Shown: one piece after another, positions 46,998-58,952 of the stretch
Numbering within the stretch: the first letter of the stretch is position 1
Layout of the letters: every line of letters starts with the position of its first letter
Assembly: GCF_028858725.1 (NCBI RefSeq)
Contig: NC_084768.1
Span: 1,223,853-1,287,852, forward strand
Direction: 5' to 3'
Source of the DNA: Colius striatus
Taxonomy: Eukaryota; Chordata; Aves; Coliiformes; Coliidae
Length of the DNA stretch: 64,000 nucleotides
Made by a program: the position numbers and the translations under genes
The notes under the pieces: generated by a model
The model's input: the letters and a program-made list of their open reading frames with translations, nothing else
The model's database searches: none
Told to the model about the DNA's origin: nothing

Positions 46998-47738
46998 GGC
47001 TGTGGGCAGGAGAGAGAGAGGAGAGAAGAGAGAAGAGAGAAGAAGAGAGAAGAGAGAAGAAGGAAGAGAAAAGAGAGAAGAGAGAAGAAGAGAGAAGAGA
47101 GAAGAAGGAAGAGAAAAGAGAGAAGAGAGAAGAAGAGAGAAGAGGGAAGAGAGAAGAGGGAAGAGAGAAGAGGGAACAGAGAAGAAGAGAGAAGAGGGAA
47201 GAGAGAAGAAGAGAGAAGACAAGTCAGAAGGGGATTAGGAGAGGAGAGGAGAGGAGAGGAGAGGAGAGGAGAGGAGAGGAGAGGAGAGGATGGGGATTGG
47301 GGGAGGAGGTGGGATAAAAGGGGAGGAGAAGAGAGGATCAGGGGAGTGGAGAAGAGGAGAGGAGAAGATGGGAATTGGGGGAGGAGAGGAGGGGAATTAG
47401 GGGAGGGGAGAGGAGAGGTGGAGAAAAGAGGAGAAAGGAGAGGAGAGGATGGGTATCGGGATAGGAGATGGGAGAGAAAGGGAAGAAGAGGACAGGATGG
47501 GAAGGGAAGGGAAGGGAAGGTATAAGGGGAAGAGAAGGAGAGGAGACAAGGGGAGTGAAGTAGAGTAGGAAGATTAGGTGAGGGGAGGAGGGGGAGAGGA
47601 GAGGGGAGGGGAGGGGAGAGAGGAGAGGAGAGGAAGAGAAGAGAAGAGAAGAGAAGAGAAGAGAAGAGAAGAGAAGAGAAGAGAAGAGAAGAGAAGAGAA
47701 GAGAAGAGAAGAGAAGAGAAGAGAAGAGAGAAGAGAAG
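46998..47738. repeat. Long polypurine microsatellite (GA-rich)
   Basis: About 740 bases of almost pure purine form three zones: AGAGAAGAGAGAAGAAG-type (46998-47225), GGAGA pentamers (about 47238-47290) with mixed GGAGAGG, and AAGAG pentamers (about 47630-47728). It starts about 65 bases after the stop of the EHMT-like exon. Such tracts can form triplex DNA and are mutation-prone. The open frames across it are not proposed as genes. Confidence 0.95.
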
Positions 47739-48911
47739 CCACAGCCTGACCTGCAGCTCTCCATCAGTGTGGGACCTGCTGCCATCACAGAAGCATCTTG
47801 TCACGTTTGATTTTCTGTCTATTCTATATCATTACATTTTGTTCTATCACAGAAACACTTTTCCCCGGCATTGTTTCAGAGTTCAAACACGGCTCCTTCT
47901 TGTGTTACCATTAAAAGTATTTGCCCCAGCTTGAAAGAACATTTAGTTCTCAATCTCCACATGTTGTCTCTAGGAGCTTGCTCTGACATATTCTATTGTC
48001 CCTCCTGTCTTCCACTTGCTGGAGAAGAAACAGGCACAGTACTGCTCAAGTGGCTGGGTGTGACATGTGCTTGAGGCACAGCATCTGTCTCAAGGGCTGT
48101 GTTGAGGAGACAGCCTGGAAAGCAAAGGCAGAGCCTGATTCCCCGTTCTGCTGTGCAGCTTTGCAGCCCTGGCACTCTCCTGCTGTGGGGCTGAGCCTGA
48201 AGCCCCGAGTCTCTCCTGGGAGGGAGCAGCACTGAGGCCTGAGAAGAGGAAAGATTGCCCAGCATGAAGCTGCTGTCAGCCTTTGGCAGGCAGGGTGGGG
48301 TTTCTGAGCTGCCTGGTGCTGCCGTTCCTGGGGAGCACTGAAGAGCCAGGGCGGCTGCCTGTAGCCGCAGGCAGGAGCGTGGGCAGCAGCAGTGAGCGGG
48401 GCTGTGTGCAGCTGGGGAACGGCTTTGGCACCGGCACCGGGACTGAAATGCCCGAGCCCAGGGCAGCATCGGCAGCGTCGTTCCTTTCTGTCAGCGCCGG
48501 CTGCTCGGGGCATCGCTGCACCCAGCCTGCCCCTGGGAAAGGAAACAACACAGCTCCCATCCCTTACGGAGAGACGAAGCGACGATCCCACTGTGGGCAC
48601 TGTGGCCTGGCTGGAAATGCTTTCAGCTGCTTTGGCTGCTTGGTCCCACCATTTACAGCCCAAACACAACTGACTGGCTCCCTAAGGCTCGCTCCCTCGG
48701 CCCTTCCCAGGCTGATTGCAAAGGGCTCCTGCTCACAGGCGTCTGCACAACACACAAGTGGCTCCTGGCACTATTAAACACGTTCAGCCCTTGGCTTGCC
48801 GTTCTCTCCCCATTCATCACTCAACTCCTCGTCTAAGTCCACACCTGCTGGTATGAAATAGCAACAGAGGACAGGGATCTGGGGCCTGTGAATGGGAAAG
48901 CTCTCAAGTTT
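47739..48911. other. No recognisable gene; contains a copy of the 57.14-kb repeat
   Basis: 48236-48420 resembles 57139-57306 in the same orientation, sharing 'gagctgcctggtgctgcc' and 'gtgagcggggctgtgtgcagct'. In the 57-kb copy this block runs directly into the module at 57310. Here about 490 bases (48421-48911) separate the two, so one copy has an insertion or the other a deletion. No coding assignment. Confidence 0.55.
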
Positions 48912-49530
48912 GGTACCTGGTTCAGGCATTAAAGGTGTCCCACGTTGGAAGCCTGCTTCCCTTTTCCTTGCAGGTGGTATTTACAGCTGAAACAGTTGCT
49001 TTTTAAAAGCAAAACCATCACAAAAAGCCCAAAGAAACAGCTGGGTGATTTCCCTTCCCCAGGTCTGGCCACTGGACAAGGTGCTGGTCGGCAGCACTCT
49101 CAGGTTGCAGGGCTGGGCCCAGGACAGGCCTTTTGCAGGCACCACACTTCTGGAGGCTCCTGCTAATGCAGTTCCTGGGCAGTGCTCAGGGAATGAGAGC
49201 AGTTGTCCATAATTGCTAGTTTTGGTCTCTCTCCATGAGCTTGTCTGGCTCCCTGCTCTCATCTGTTACTTCCTCCCTCTCTGTCTTCAGCCCATCACTG
49301 TTTTTTCTTTCTCTTTCTCTGTAGGACTCCTTGTCTGTATTTTCTAACCCCTCCCTGAGTGTCCTACACCCTGTTGCTATTTTTCCTTTCTCCTCTCCTG
49401 CTCCCTGTCCTTTGCCTTTTTCTATCACCATGTTGTGTTTCCTGGCCGTATTTTCCCTCTCTCCCCCACAGCCTGTCCCCACTTTCCTGCCCGTCTCTCT
49501 TGCTCAGCTGGCTGGAACTTCTCTCTGGGC
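48912..49530. repeat. GC/CT-rich duplicated module, copy C (partial)
   Basis: Same orientation as 57310-57960 and inverted relative to 22460-23043. It covers only the half from 'ggcattaaaggtgtccca' to the CT-rich 'ctgtccccactttcctgcccgtctctcttgctcag' and lacks the GC-rich end. Confidence 0.88.
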
Positions 49531-50731
49531 CTCCATCCTGCTGTGTTCTACATCTCTCTGTGGCCGGCAGGAGGGATGTTTGTACAGGTTGTTGTGTGCT
49601 TGCTGTTTCTTGCAGTTCACATTGTTTGGTGTGTAGCTTTTGCCATTTTCACACTGTATCAGGTAGCTTTTTGTTTTGTTTTAAACAGTTTTGGTTTTTT
49701 CTGCCCAATGGCTTTTGAAAAAGTAACCCCAAACCACTGCAGAACCACTGCTGGGACACTTGGTCCTGTTCCTCACCTTCTGGGGGGTTCGGGCCAACAC
49801 CAAACCCAACCTATGCCCCACATTTTGAGGAGAGATTGCCCCTGGGTGGTTGGATCAGGTCACTTGAAAAGCTGTTAGGGTGGCTGAGTCTAGGAACTCA
49901 TGAGCTCTGACTCTGTATTCTGTGAAGAACACAGGCTGGGATCCTCATGGAACGGTATAGAGTCAAGTTAAGATGGAATGCTTCAGGTGTGTGGGTCTGA
50001 AAACACTAAGCCCAAATCTGGCATTGGTAATTCTGTCACTGGTGACTTCTGCCAGTTTTGGGCATGGATGTCTCTCCTGGTGAGTCTGATTTAGTGGAAC
50101 TGGCCCAGTGACCCCAGGTGTCCATGTAGTGCATTTATGCAGACCATGTTTCTAGTATTGATCTAATTCAGATGGCTTTTATTTCTTGGAAACAGTTCTT
50201 TTTCTCTTTGCTTATGAGCAGGTGTAAAAGCACAAATGCCACGTTCAAAGGTAAGGTGAACATTCTTCTAGGCTGGTGTGTTCAGTTCTGTCAGTTCTGG
50301 ACTTGGGTAAAAGCTCTCCAAGGGATGTGCACACGTAAATCTTTCCGAAAAGGACGGGAACAGGAGGTAAAGCAGCTCCAAACTGCTCCTTACTCTGACC
50401 TGTGAGAAGCTGCATCTCTTTGAATGCTTCTGTGTCTGAAGCCAAATTGCAGCAAGCAAAACCACCTGCCCTGACTCTGAAGTTGTGGGTCCTTGTCATG
50501 CTGCAAAATGGAAAGAGCGACGCTTGCCTACATCTCAGTGGCGTGTGCTTTGAACGGCTTCTCCTTCAGATAGTCTGGAGCCCAAAAATCATCTGACAAA
50601 GACTGGACAGTGTGATTATTTTCTGCACGTAGCTTCAGTCCACTTGGAGGGAAAGTGGATTAGTTGCACAGGTCTTTAGGTATAATGCATCAGCAGAGGC
50701 AAGGGGTTTGAGTGCCCAAGAGTGCTCACAG
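49531..50731. other. No recognisable gene
   Basis: Single-copy sequence leading into the RBBP6-like exon at 50732. Short splice-like segments (for example 50221-50251) encode nothing recognisable. Confidence 0.4.
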
Positions 50732-51666
50732 GAGTTTCATGGTGGAGCTGTGTGATCCCAACACGGAGGGCGCGATGCTGACAAGAGATGGGAAATACGC
50801 CATCGCAGCCACTAATGCGTAAGTGTGGCATCGATTGCACTGGCCCAAAAGTGAGCGAGAGGAGCCGTGTGTGCGTGTGTGAGAGGCAGAGCAGCCAGGC
50901 TGGCCAGCATCTGTCCTTGGGAGGGAGGCAGCAGTGTCACTGGATCTTCCCCTTCCAATCTGCCCTCCTTTCGAATATGAAAACGGTGCTCTCCTGCCGT
51001 TCCTGCCCTGGAAGTTGCTTCATCTGGTGGTGTGCCAGGAGTCTGCATTTCTGCCAAAGAGTTCAGTGCTGTTTACTGGGGAGTCCTTCTCTTGGAAAGC
51101 TCCTTTTGCCTCTGGTTGATGTTTCAAAGGCCTCTGGCCAAATGTAACCGCTGGCTGTTGGCTGAAGATTTCCTCCCGCTCCGCCTTTGATCAGATCCCA
51201 GGTGTGAAACAAGCTGAAGTTGTGCTGTTGCTCTGATCTGCAGAGATACTGCTGTGTGCTGACAAGAGTGGCTGTGTGAAAAAGGGACGGGAGCCCTTGT
51301 AGGTTTCTGTCACAGGCCTCCTTCTGCAGCAGCTGTTTCTTCCTTTTCTAAAATGCAATTACTAGGAGACTGAACTTCTCATGAGCCTGCATTCTGCACT
51401 GACCCCCTGGCAGAGCAGAGGTGGGATTCATGCCGTGGATTTCTAGCTGTCAAGAAAGGATTTTACTAGTCTGAGAGGACCCCACTCTTCCTCCAGGGCA
51501 GCTTTTGCTACAAAAAAAGAATGAAAAACCTCCCTTCTTGCCACAGGAGCCATCCTCCTCCTCCTCTTCCTTCTCCTGCTTCTCCTCCTTCTCCTGCTTC
51601 TCCTGCTTCTCCTGCTTCTCCTTCTCCTTCTCCTTCTCCTTCTCCTTCTCCTCCTCCTCCTCCTCA
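50732..51666 (+). pseudogene. RBBP6-like pseudogene, inverted paralogue of the one at 5179-8347
   Basis: Exon 50732-50818 (acceptor ctcacag, donor GTAAGTG) encodes SFMVELCDPNTEGAMLTRDG then KYAIAATNA, the segment before the RING domain of RBBP6. The frame here is intact, unlike the left copy. The next exon, from 51497, encodes KKNEKPPFLPQEPSSSSS, but one extra base in the A-rich run at about 51511-51523 shifts the frame relative to its start and creates TGA. The serine-coding stretch has expanded into TCC/TTC triplet DNA (51548-51665). The RING exon does not follow. Intron sequence between these exons also matches the left copy in inverse orientation, so this is segmental duplication. Confidence 0.78.
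51548..51665. repeat. Polypyrimidine (TCC/TTC) triplet tract
   Basis: About 118 bases of CTCCTTCTCC-like pyrimidine derive from the serine-run codons of the RBBP6-like exon. The left copy (7073-7094) has only a short GAG run at the same place. Confidence 0.9.
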
Positions 51667-51669
51667 GGA

Positions 51670-54600
51670 GACGTTTTGCAATGGGAGGAATCCTGTTTTC
51701 TTTCACTTGCCGAGAAATGTTCTGTTTTTTTCTTGGGGGTGGAGGGTGGGAAGACTGTTTTCTCCCCATTTCTTAAAAGTGAAGCAAAAAGTTAAGGCAT
51801 GTTTACTTTGTTCTCTGCTTTTCTCAGTCTGCTACTCTCCGTGCTACCTGGTTGTCCACTCTATGCCATTAGTGCTAGAACCCCAACTAAAGGAGGAGAA
51901 AGTCTGTGTTGGATTATGGAAAGCTGTTTCACTCTATATAATCAAAAGGTAACTTGTGTATTTCTGTAATTAACGATGAAGTTGTACTGAACTCTGCAAA
52001 CTGCAAAAGAAAACTAGGAAATTAACCTGACATGGCTTAAAATTGCACTGTTTTCTGTTGTGTTGCTTAGAAGTAGCAGAACGTCAGTTCTCACTAAGTA
52101 CATTGATAGACTGATGAAGTAACAACAGCAGAGATGTATTTTGAAGTATCTGTTCTAGCTTAGATTATTCCGTGTCAAGTACTGTGTGCAGTTTCTCAGC
52201 ATGTGGCTGCATTTTTAAGTTTTTTAAGCAGTAAAAGCTTACTGTAAGGATTTTTATTGACAGCCTCAGCTTCTGCATTTCTGAGGCTATTGATTTATCT
52301 GATTATTAAGGGTTTCAGAAAGAATAAAGTAAGAGGGAATTGGGTAATGTAATGCTGGTGTTGATATTTATATCCTTACTAGTGGAGACATTCAACAGAA
52401 ATGTACTTAGAAGCATTTAATATACTGCAAAGTAGTTTAATTGATCGTTTATTGTGAATGGGGAAAGATCAGGAATTTCAGACAGGCATATTTTTATGTG
52501 GAAGTGAAAAACTCCCCAGGAGTTTGCTTAGCATTTTAATCTTTTTTTAGTTCAGCACTGCAGTTACCTTGGAGTCGCTGGTGCGTGTCGTGCTCACACT
52601 CTGCACTGCTTGAAAGTAACTTGTTTGTATGCTTCTATCCTTGCAGCTTCCCTTCTCAAAGTACATGTTACTGACATCCCTTTGTCGTTTTTCCCTCCCC
52701 TCTGAACAGAGCTAAAGGATGAGGATCCAATAATATGGGGAAATTCAGCTCGAGATTTGCATGACTTCAAGTTTCCCAGAGTCTGACGTTTCCTTCAGAC
52801 CCCTTTTTCACGGGAATCAGAATTTTTCAGGGAGAATTGGTAGATACCAACCATCAATTTGTGTAGACTTGTCAAATTATCGCAGAAGGCTGTTTGGTTT
52901 CTCTGTTACTTGCCGCAGTAGATGCATATACCACAACCAGCCTATAAAATAAGGCTTTTACCAGTTGTACCAGTGAGTGAGGGTGTTTGTCTTGGTGTTC
53001 TGAGTCCTTGCATCATTTGGCCATAGCTACAAGTTGTGACCGTTTTCTTTCTTGATTTGATGTTTCACATTTAGTCTCAGTGCTTAGGAAGTAGGTGTGA
53101 AACACGACACATGCTAATTTCTCCAATTTCTAAACTATTCTTCTGCCATCGGTTTTGATTAATGTTGTTTTTATTGACTTACTTTAAAGTAAAAGGACTG
53201 AAAAGGTGAATGAATACCAGTGCACCTGGAAATAGTGAATAAAGGCTCTTTATGTCAAAGAGGGGAGTCAGCAGAGTGCAGGCTGGGAATAGCACATTTG
53301 GCATTGCACAAGTTCTCATAAAGCTGACATGGGCAAAATAGGAATGTGTGTGTTATGGTGTACAACAGCCACAGCATATTGCAGTAAATGGAAGGATTTG
53401 GGTTATATCAGGTGGCTTGCAGGCACGCTGGCTGGCACAGAAGCATATAAACTGTGTGTATAGACAAATACGAACCTCGCTCAAGTTACACTGCACACAC
53501 ATCCAGCACAGAGCAGTCCAGGAGGAGTAATGTCAAGCAGATAGACGATACCATCCCAGCAAGAGATCTGTGAAAGAAGTGGGGGAAGATAGTGACAAGT
53601 TATTTTTGCATTTTTCAGAGGCTCTACTAGCACTAAATCAAAGCCAATTCACCTCCACAAGCAGGCAATTGAAAAGAAACTGTTTCTATAATACCAACTT
53701 GTCAGCAGTATGACTTGGTTAAATCCTCTGCTCTAGCAAAGAGGGAAGCTGGTGTGTGTCTCACCTGCCCTGCTGCTTTCTGAGCAAGCCTTTCCTAACG
53801 CTGGGATGGATTTTCACGGCTCGTGTTGAGATCTGGGTCTCGAAAGTGACAATTGGTTTTGTGGGCATTCATTTTTAATTAAACTTCTTTTGTTAATACT
53901 TTTGAAATTGACTTCTAATGGCTCAAAAATGTATTAATATAGCAGATATGTAAATGTTTAATTTGGTGTTATGCATACACAGTAATTGCTTTCCATGATG
54001 GTTCTTGTAGAGGGAACGAACTCATCCTACGATTCTATTCTCATGGAAACATTCTTTTATCCAGAAATAGGAAGCACAAATTAATTACTGAATTATCACT
54101 TCAGAAAGAGAAACTTTCCTTCTGCCTTTCATCAGAAAACGTAAAAATGCCACTGCATAACCATAGCTCTGACACCTTGCATGTATCTTTCCAAGGTTGC
54201 CCTCAACCTTAACATTTGCAAAGTCACGTAGAAACACAAACAAATTTGTATTTGCCAACATTTTTAGCACAACTCTGCTCAGAAGCTTTGGTGGGTGGTG
54301 GGAAGCAAGGAGGGTCATGCTGTTTGGAAGTTCCCTATGTGGCAGGGGTTTTTATTTACAAAATTAGGCAACTAAAAGCTAAGTTGCAGTTTGTGCAGCT
54401 TAAATGAGGATTCTTTTGTGCCTGGAGTTGGAGATCACAAGAAGGTCACTCCAGTACTTAGCCCACACCATGCTGATAGTGCATACAATAAAATGTACTT
54501 TCATACTGAAAAACCACAATGTATTTCCTTTTATCTTTTCACTAGGTTTTAGATATTTCCAGCTGTTCTGAATCACTGACATGAAGCTTTCAAGCTGTGT

Positions 54601-56770
54601 CTTATTATGAAATGGGAAATGTTGAACCTGTAAATCCTTATGACTGAATACAGGATGTCCCACTAAGCAGCACGTTTGTCTTTGATTCCTTTTTCACTGT
54701 CAGTGTGTTGTTCCTGTGTATTTGCAGTTACCGTATTTCATTAGTAACTACTTTAGTCCTGTGGAATTTTAGTAGTACCTTGACAGCCTTGCCCGTGTCT
54801 CAGTTGTTTGTGCTGCAAGACAAGCAAGACAGTCTTGTTCAGACATCATGATGAGTTGATAATAAGAGGAATGAAGCAAAGAAGAAAGGAATAAACGGGC
54901 CTAAGAGCTTACTGTACCATGTTGTGGCTGCAGAATGTGTTAGATTTTTCTCCTGCATAATTCATTAGAGAATGTCATTCATTAGAGATTGTTAGAGAAG
55001 ACTTGCTTACTGTGAGTTCAAAATGTTGTGGTTAAGAATGTCTGTTTCACACAAACCTCATTTGCTTAATTGGTAAAACAGGGGCAGTATGTCCAAATAT
55101 TTGAAATTTCTCTGTCACTTTGGATTCTGGAGTGTTGGTGCAGCACCATTCATGCTGAACCATTCATGTCTTGACTGCTGGCCGTGCTGTCATGAGAGTG
55201 CCGCAGCGTGCTGTGCGACTGTTTCAGAGACAGTTCTCAAACCTGTTGGCCATCTGTGATGTTCAGCCTTTAGTGCTACACGTGCTGTTTCCGTTAGGTT
55301 CCCAGTAGAGGGCAACACACGCTGATTTTTGAGTGTAAGACATTTTCTTATCTATTCGCAAGGCAAAGAAACAGCAGTCCTTGTCCTGAGCTCTTCGAAA
55401 CTGATTTACTGAGCATAGTAAATCTCGTCATGTCGAGCTGCTGTATTACAAGTGTCGGGATATGAAACCAGGTACTGTAGTGCTCACTCACTGACACTGG
55501 GATCATTTCTCACTAGAAATCTACTGAGTTGGATTTTTGCTGCATAGTGTTTGAGGTTAAATAGATTTTAAATATATATATGCTGTGACTTTCTTTTTAT
55601 AGCTTGACTGAGTTTCAACATGAAGATTTTGGGCAAGATAAAACTGGACAGGCTGTACCAGACAGTTTACAGTCCTGCACAGGTATGTTGCATATAGTTG
55701 TTACACTAACCTTAGGAGGTATAAGCCTACTTCTCTTTGGGTCCCAAACAGGCCACAAAGATACCTTTATAACCCCTCTTTGTCAAGACAGCTCTTCTAT
55801 ATGTCTGGCTCCATCAGCCTCTGGGGAGCCACTGTACCAAGCTCTTGCTAATGTCATACTCTGCTCAGTTGTGTCCCTGATGTGTTGTAAAGGGTGTCGG
55901 GAAGGACAGCCTTGGGCTGTTTCCCAGTATGGAGAATAAATTCTCAGTGTTGCTTTATACAAGTTAGTTTTGTACCTCAGAAGCCCTTGGTAGCATAAGA
56001 CCTCACATTTTCTGTTGGCAGTTTTCTTGCTACAGTGATCTACGTATGATGAAATTGTCCCTCTCTGGGAAGGTAGTCCCAAAGCTATGTGAATACCTAC
56101 TTCAAAAGGCAAATATAAGATGTGGGGAGGAAATGGATGAAACATACAAACCAGTAATAAGAGTGAGATTTGGCTTAGGGATTTTTCTAAGTTAGTATTA
56201 TTTTTTCTTTCTTCCCTCTGCAATTGAAAAATAAACTCACATTCCGTGCAGTTGGCTTCTTCATGTCTGTTTGTGCATGAGGAAGGCTGTCTGATTTGTC
56301 AGTATATGCAGCTTGGTCTGGTTTTTATTTTAAGCAAATATTTTGAGATGTTTGCCTCTTTTCAAAGCTGACTGAATAGACTCTGAGTCACGTCATTTTA
56401 TCTAAAAGTTCATTTACTACTAGAATCTGTCCCAACATTAATACCTGCCAGTTTCCATCTCTGTATAGCTGTAGTGCGTATGATGTTGTCCATCCTTTTA
56501 TTTTTGCAAGACAGCAGTTCAGCTTTATTTAGGAATGACCACGAGAGGTTGTCTTTGTAGCCAGTTGATGATGATCTACTTCATCAAGCTACAAGCATCT
56601 TAAAAGTTGCCATTGTTGCAGCTGGAACCCCATGTCCCAGCAGGCCTAAAAGCAAGTCTGCTTTGGGACAGGTACATTAACATCTGCCCCATGCCGACAC
56701 AAGTGCACAGCAGCTTTGACAGGAAAGATACAGCCTGAAAGCCCTGTAAGCTCATAGAACAGGCGACCAC
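51670..56770. other. AT-rich single-copy block with three exon-like segments
   Basis: About 5.1 kb is clearly more AT-rich than the rest of the window and free of recognised repeats. Three plus-strand segments have plausible splice borders. 51827 to about 51949 encodes YLVVHSMPLVLEPQLKEEK and VGLWKAVSLYIIKR, with donor GTAACT. From 52711 the sequence encodes ELKDEDPIIWGNSARDLHDF and then reaches TGA. 55603 to about 55681 has acceptor ttttatag and donor GTATGT and is open in two frames. I could not name a family, and it is not shown that the three belong together. The block may be an intron-rich part of an unrelated gene. Confidence 0.35.
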
Positions 56771-56774
56771 CCTG

Positions 56775-56870
56775 AAACCTCCACAAGGAGCACAATGCTG
56801 TAATGACACTTCCTTCTGTGATGCTGGTGGCTTTCACTCCTCCCACGGGGATTCTTCTCCCAGCCCCGAG
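56775..56870 (-). pseudogene. RBBP6-like DWNN exon trace
   Basis: The minus strand reads RRIPVGGVKATSITEGSVIT, matching the RRIP-GGVK-TS segment of the RBBP6 DWNN domain and the exon at 8248-8347. Upstream bases align with small deletions that disrupt the frame. This is a third RBBP6-derived piece, closer to the RBBP6 consensus here (VGGVK) than the left copy. Confidence 0.65.
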
Positions 56871-57138
56871 GAGTTGGTGGGTCCCAGCCGGCAGCCGGCG
56901 CCGGGGCCCTTCAGGGTGCAGCAGCCGCAGAAACGCTCCTGAGCCTCGGGGCTGGCACCAGCTGGGGCTTGGCTGGGGACACCAGGCAGGGGTGGCCCTG
57001 ACACCCTGCCCATGTACCTGGCCGTGGCACCTGGGAACCTGCTCCTCTGCCCAGCCCTCTCATGGGATGGCAAAAGCAGCTCCATCAGCCCTGGCATGGT
57101 CCTGAGACATCTCTTGATGGGTGAGTCTGGAACCATCA

Positions 57139-57306
57139 GGCCTGGAAAGAGGAGAGCTTGCCCAGAACTCACTGCTCTCAGTTTTTGGCAGGCAGGGTGG
57201 GTTTTTGAGCTGCCTGGTGCTGCCACTGCTGGGGAGCACCCAGGAATCAGCCTGTAGCTGCTGTGGAGTGAGGGCAGCAGGAGTGAGCGGGGCTGTGTGC
57301 AGCTAT
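57139..57306. repeat. Repeat shared with 48236-48420
   Basis: Same orientation and shared blocks as 48236-48420. Here it abuts module copy B, indicating the ancestral arrangement of the duplicated unit. Confidence 0.75.
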
Positions 57307-57309
57307 TGA

Positions 57310-58578
57310 ACAGGTTCAGCCTTTAAAGGTGTCCCCCCTGGGAAGCCTGCTTCCTTCCTCCTGCCAGGTGGTATTTAGAACATAGACAGTTGCTTTTTGA
57401 AAGCAAAACCATCACACAAAAGCAAAGCCTGGCTGGGTGATTTCCCTTCCCCAGGGCTGGCCACTGGACAAGGTGCTGGTCGGCAGCACTCTCAGGGTGC
57501 AGGGCTGGGCCCAGGACAGGCCTTTTGCAGGCACCACATTTCTGGAGGCTCCTGCTAATGCAGTTCCTGGGCACTGCTCAAGGAATGAGAGCAGTTGTCC
57601 ATAATTGCTAGCTTTGGTCTCTCCCCATCGGTTCTGGCTCCCTGCCCTCATCTGTTACTTCCTCCCTCTCTGTCTTTACCTCACCACTGGTTTTTCTTTC
57701 TCTTCCTCTGTAGGACTCCTTGTCTGTATTTTCTAACCCCTCCCTGTGTGTCCTACACCCTGTTGCTATTTTTTCTCCTCTCCTGCTCCCTGTCCTTTTC
57801 CTTTTTCTATCACCATGTTGTGATTCCTGGCCTTATTTTCCCTCTCTCCCCCACAGCCTGTCCCCACTTTCCTGCCCGTCTCTCTTGCTCAGCTGGCTGC
57901 AGCTTCTCTCTTCTCTCTGGGCCTCCATCCTGCTCCTCACCCCCTTTTAGCTCTTCCTCTGACTCTCAAAGGCCATCACTGTTCCACCCTCCTGCGCCTC
58001 CTTCTGCTGATCCACATCCCTCTGTTCCTCGTTCTCTCTGGATGCTTTCCTGTCCTTCTCTTCTCTGTCCCTGCCTTCTGTCCCTGTCTCTCCCTTTGTC
58101 TCTCCTTTCCCTTGTCTCTCTGTCCTAATCCCTTTTCCATTTCTCTGTCACTCCACTCTCCTGGTGCCTTTTCTGTCTCTCTGCCCCCCTGTCCCACTCC
58201 CTGCCTGTGTCTGTGTATCCCATGTCCTCCTTTCTGCCCTTCCAATCCTCTCTCTGTCCCTCTCTGCTGCTGCTTGTTGCTCTTTTTCCTCCTGCACTCG
58301 CTGTCTCCTTAAGCTCCATCCCTTTCCTGCTCTGTCCCTCTGCCCTGCTCCTGCCCCGTATTTTCCTCCTCCTCCTCCTTTGGCTCCTCCTGGGGCTGGG
58401 CCTGTGCAGCCCCGGGGAGGCGGCCATGGGGCTGCAGGGTCAGGAGGGCCTGGCCAGGGGCTGGTGTCCCTGCAGGGTCAGGCAGCAGGAAGGAGGCCCC
58501 GGGGCGTGTGGGAGCTGTAGCCCTGGGGCACTGGCTACCAGCCTGCCATGTTGGCTCCTGGGCCATGTGGGAGCTGCT
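57310..58578. repeat. GC/CT-rich duplicated module, copy B (inverted relative to copy A)
   Basis: Reverse complement of 21738-23043 with moderate divergence, running from 'ttaaaggtgtcccccctgg' to 'cctgccatgttggctcctgggccatgtgggagct'. The (GGGGA)n array of copy A is missing. Lengths are nearly equal, and together A and B form a second inverted repeat nested within the outer one. Confidence 0.88.
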
Positions 58579-58952
58579 GCCTGCAGGACAGCCCAGGCAG
58601 ACCCAGGGTGTCCTCACCACAGAGCCCCAGCTTCCCTGCTAGACCTCTCAAGCTGGAGGGGAGCACCCTGCCCCTCTGGACACAGCTCAGCTCGCACCAA
58701 GGCCCCCGCTCTCTGCCAAGCTGGCAAGTCATCATTTGTGCCAGCATCCAAAATCCTCTCTAGCCAGCAAAGTTCTGCCTTCCAGGCCCTTTTGCTGTGG
58801 GAGCTCTGCTCAGTTGTATGCACTGAGACTGCTCAGCCCAGACTGAAAAAGCCAGTCTGCAGCCGAGAAAGAGAGAGAGGAGATCCTGAGGGACAGCAGA
58901 AAGGCCCCAGCCTCAGGTACCCTACTCCTGCAGAGGGGTCCCAGGGCAGCCT
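58579..58952. other. No recognisable gene
   Basis: Short single-copy stretch between module B and the right arm of the outer inverted repeat. Confidence 0.45.

Noticed and set aside
46460-47788. 442-codon minus-strand frame, leucine/serine/phenylalanine rich
   Set aside because: It is the reverse reading of the polypurine microsatellite.
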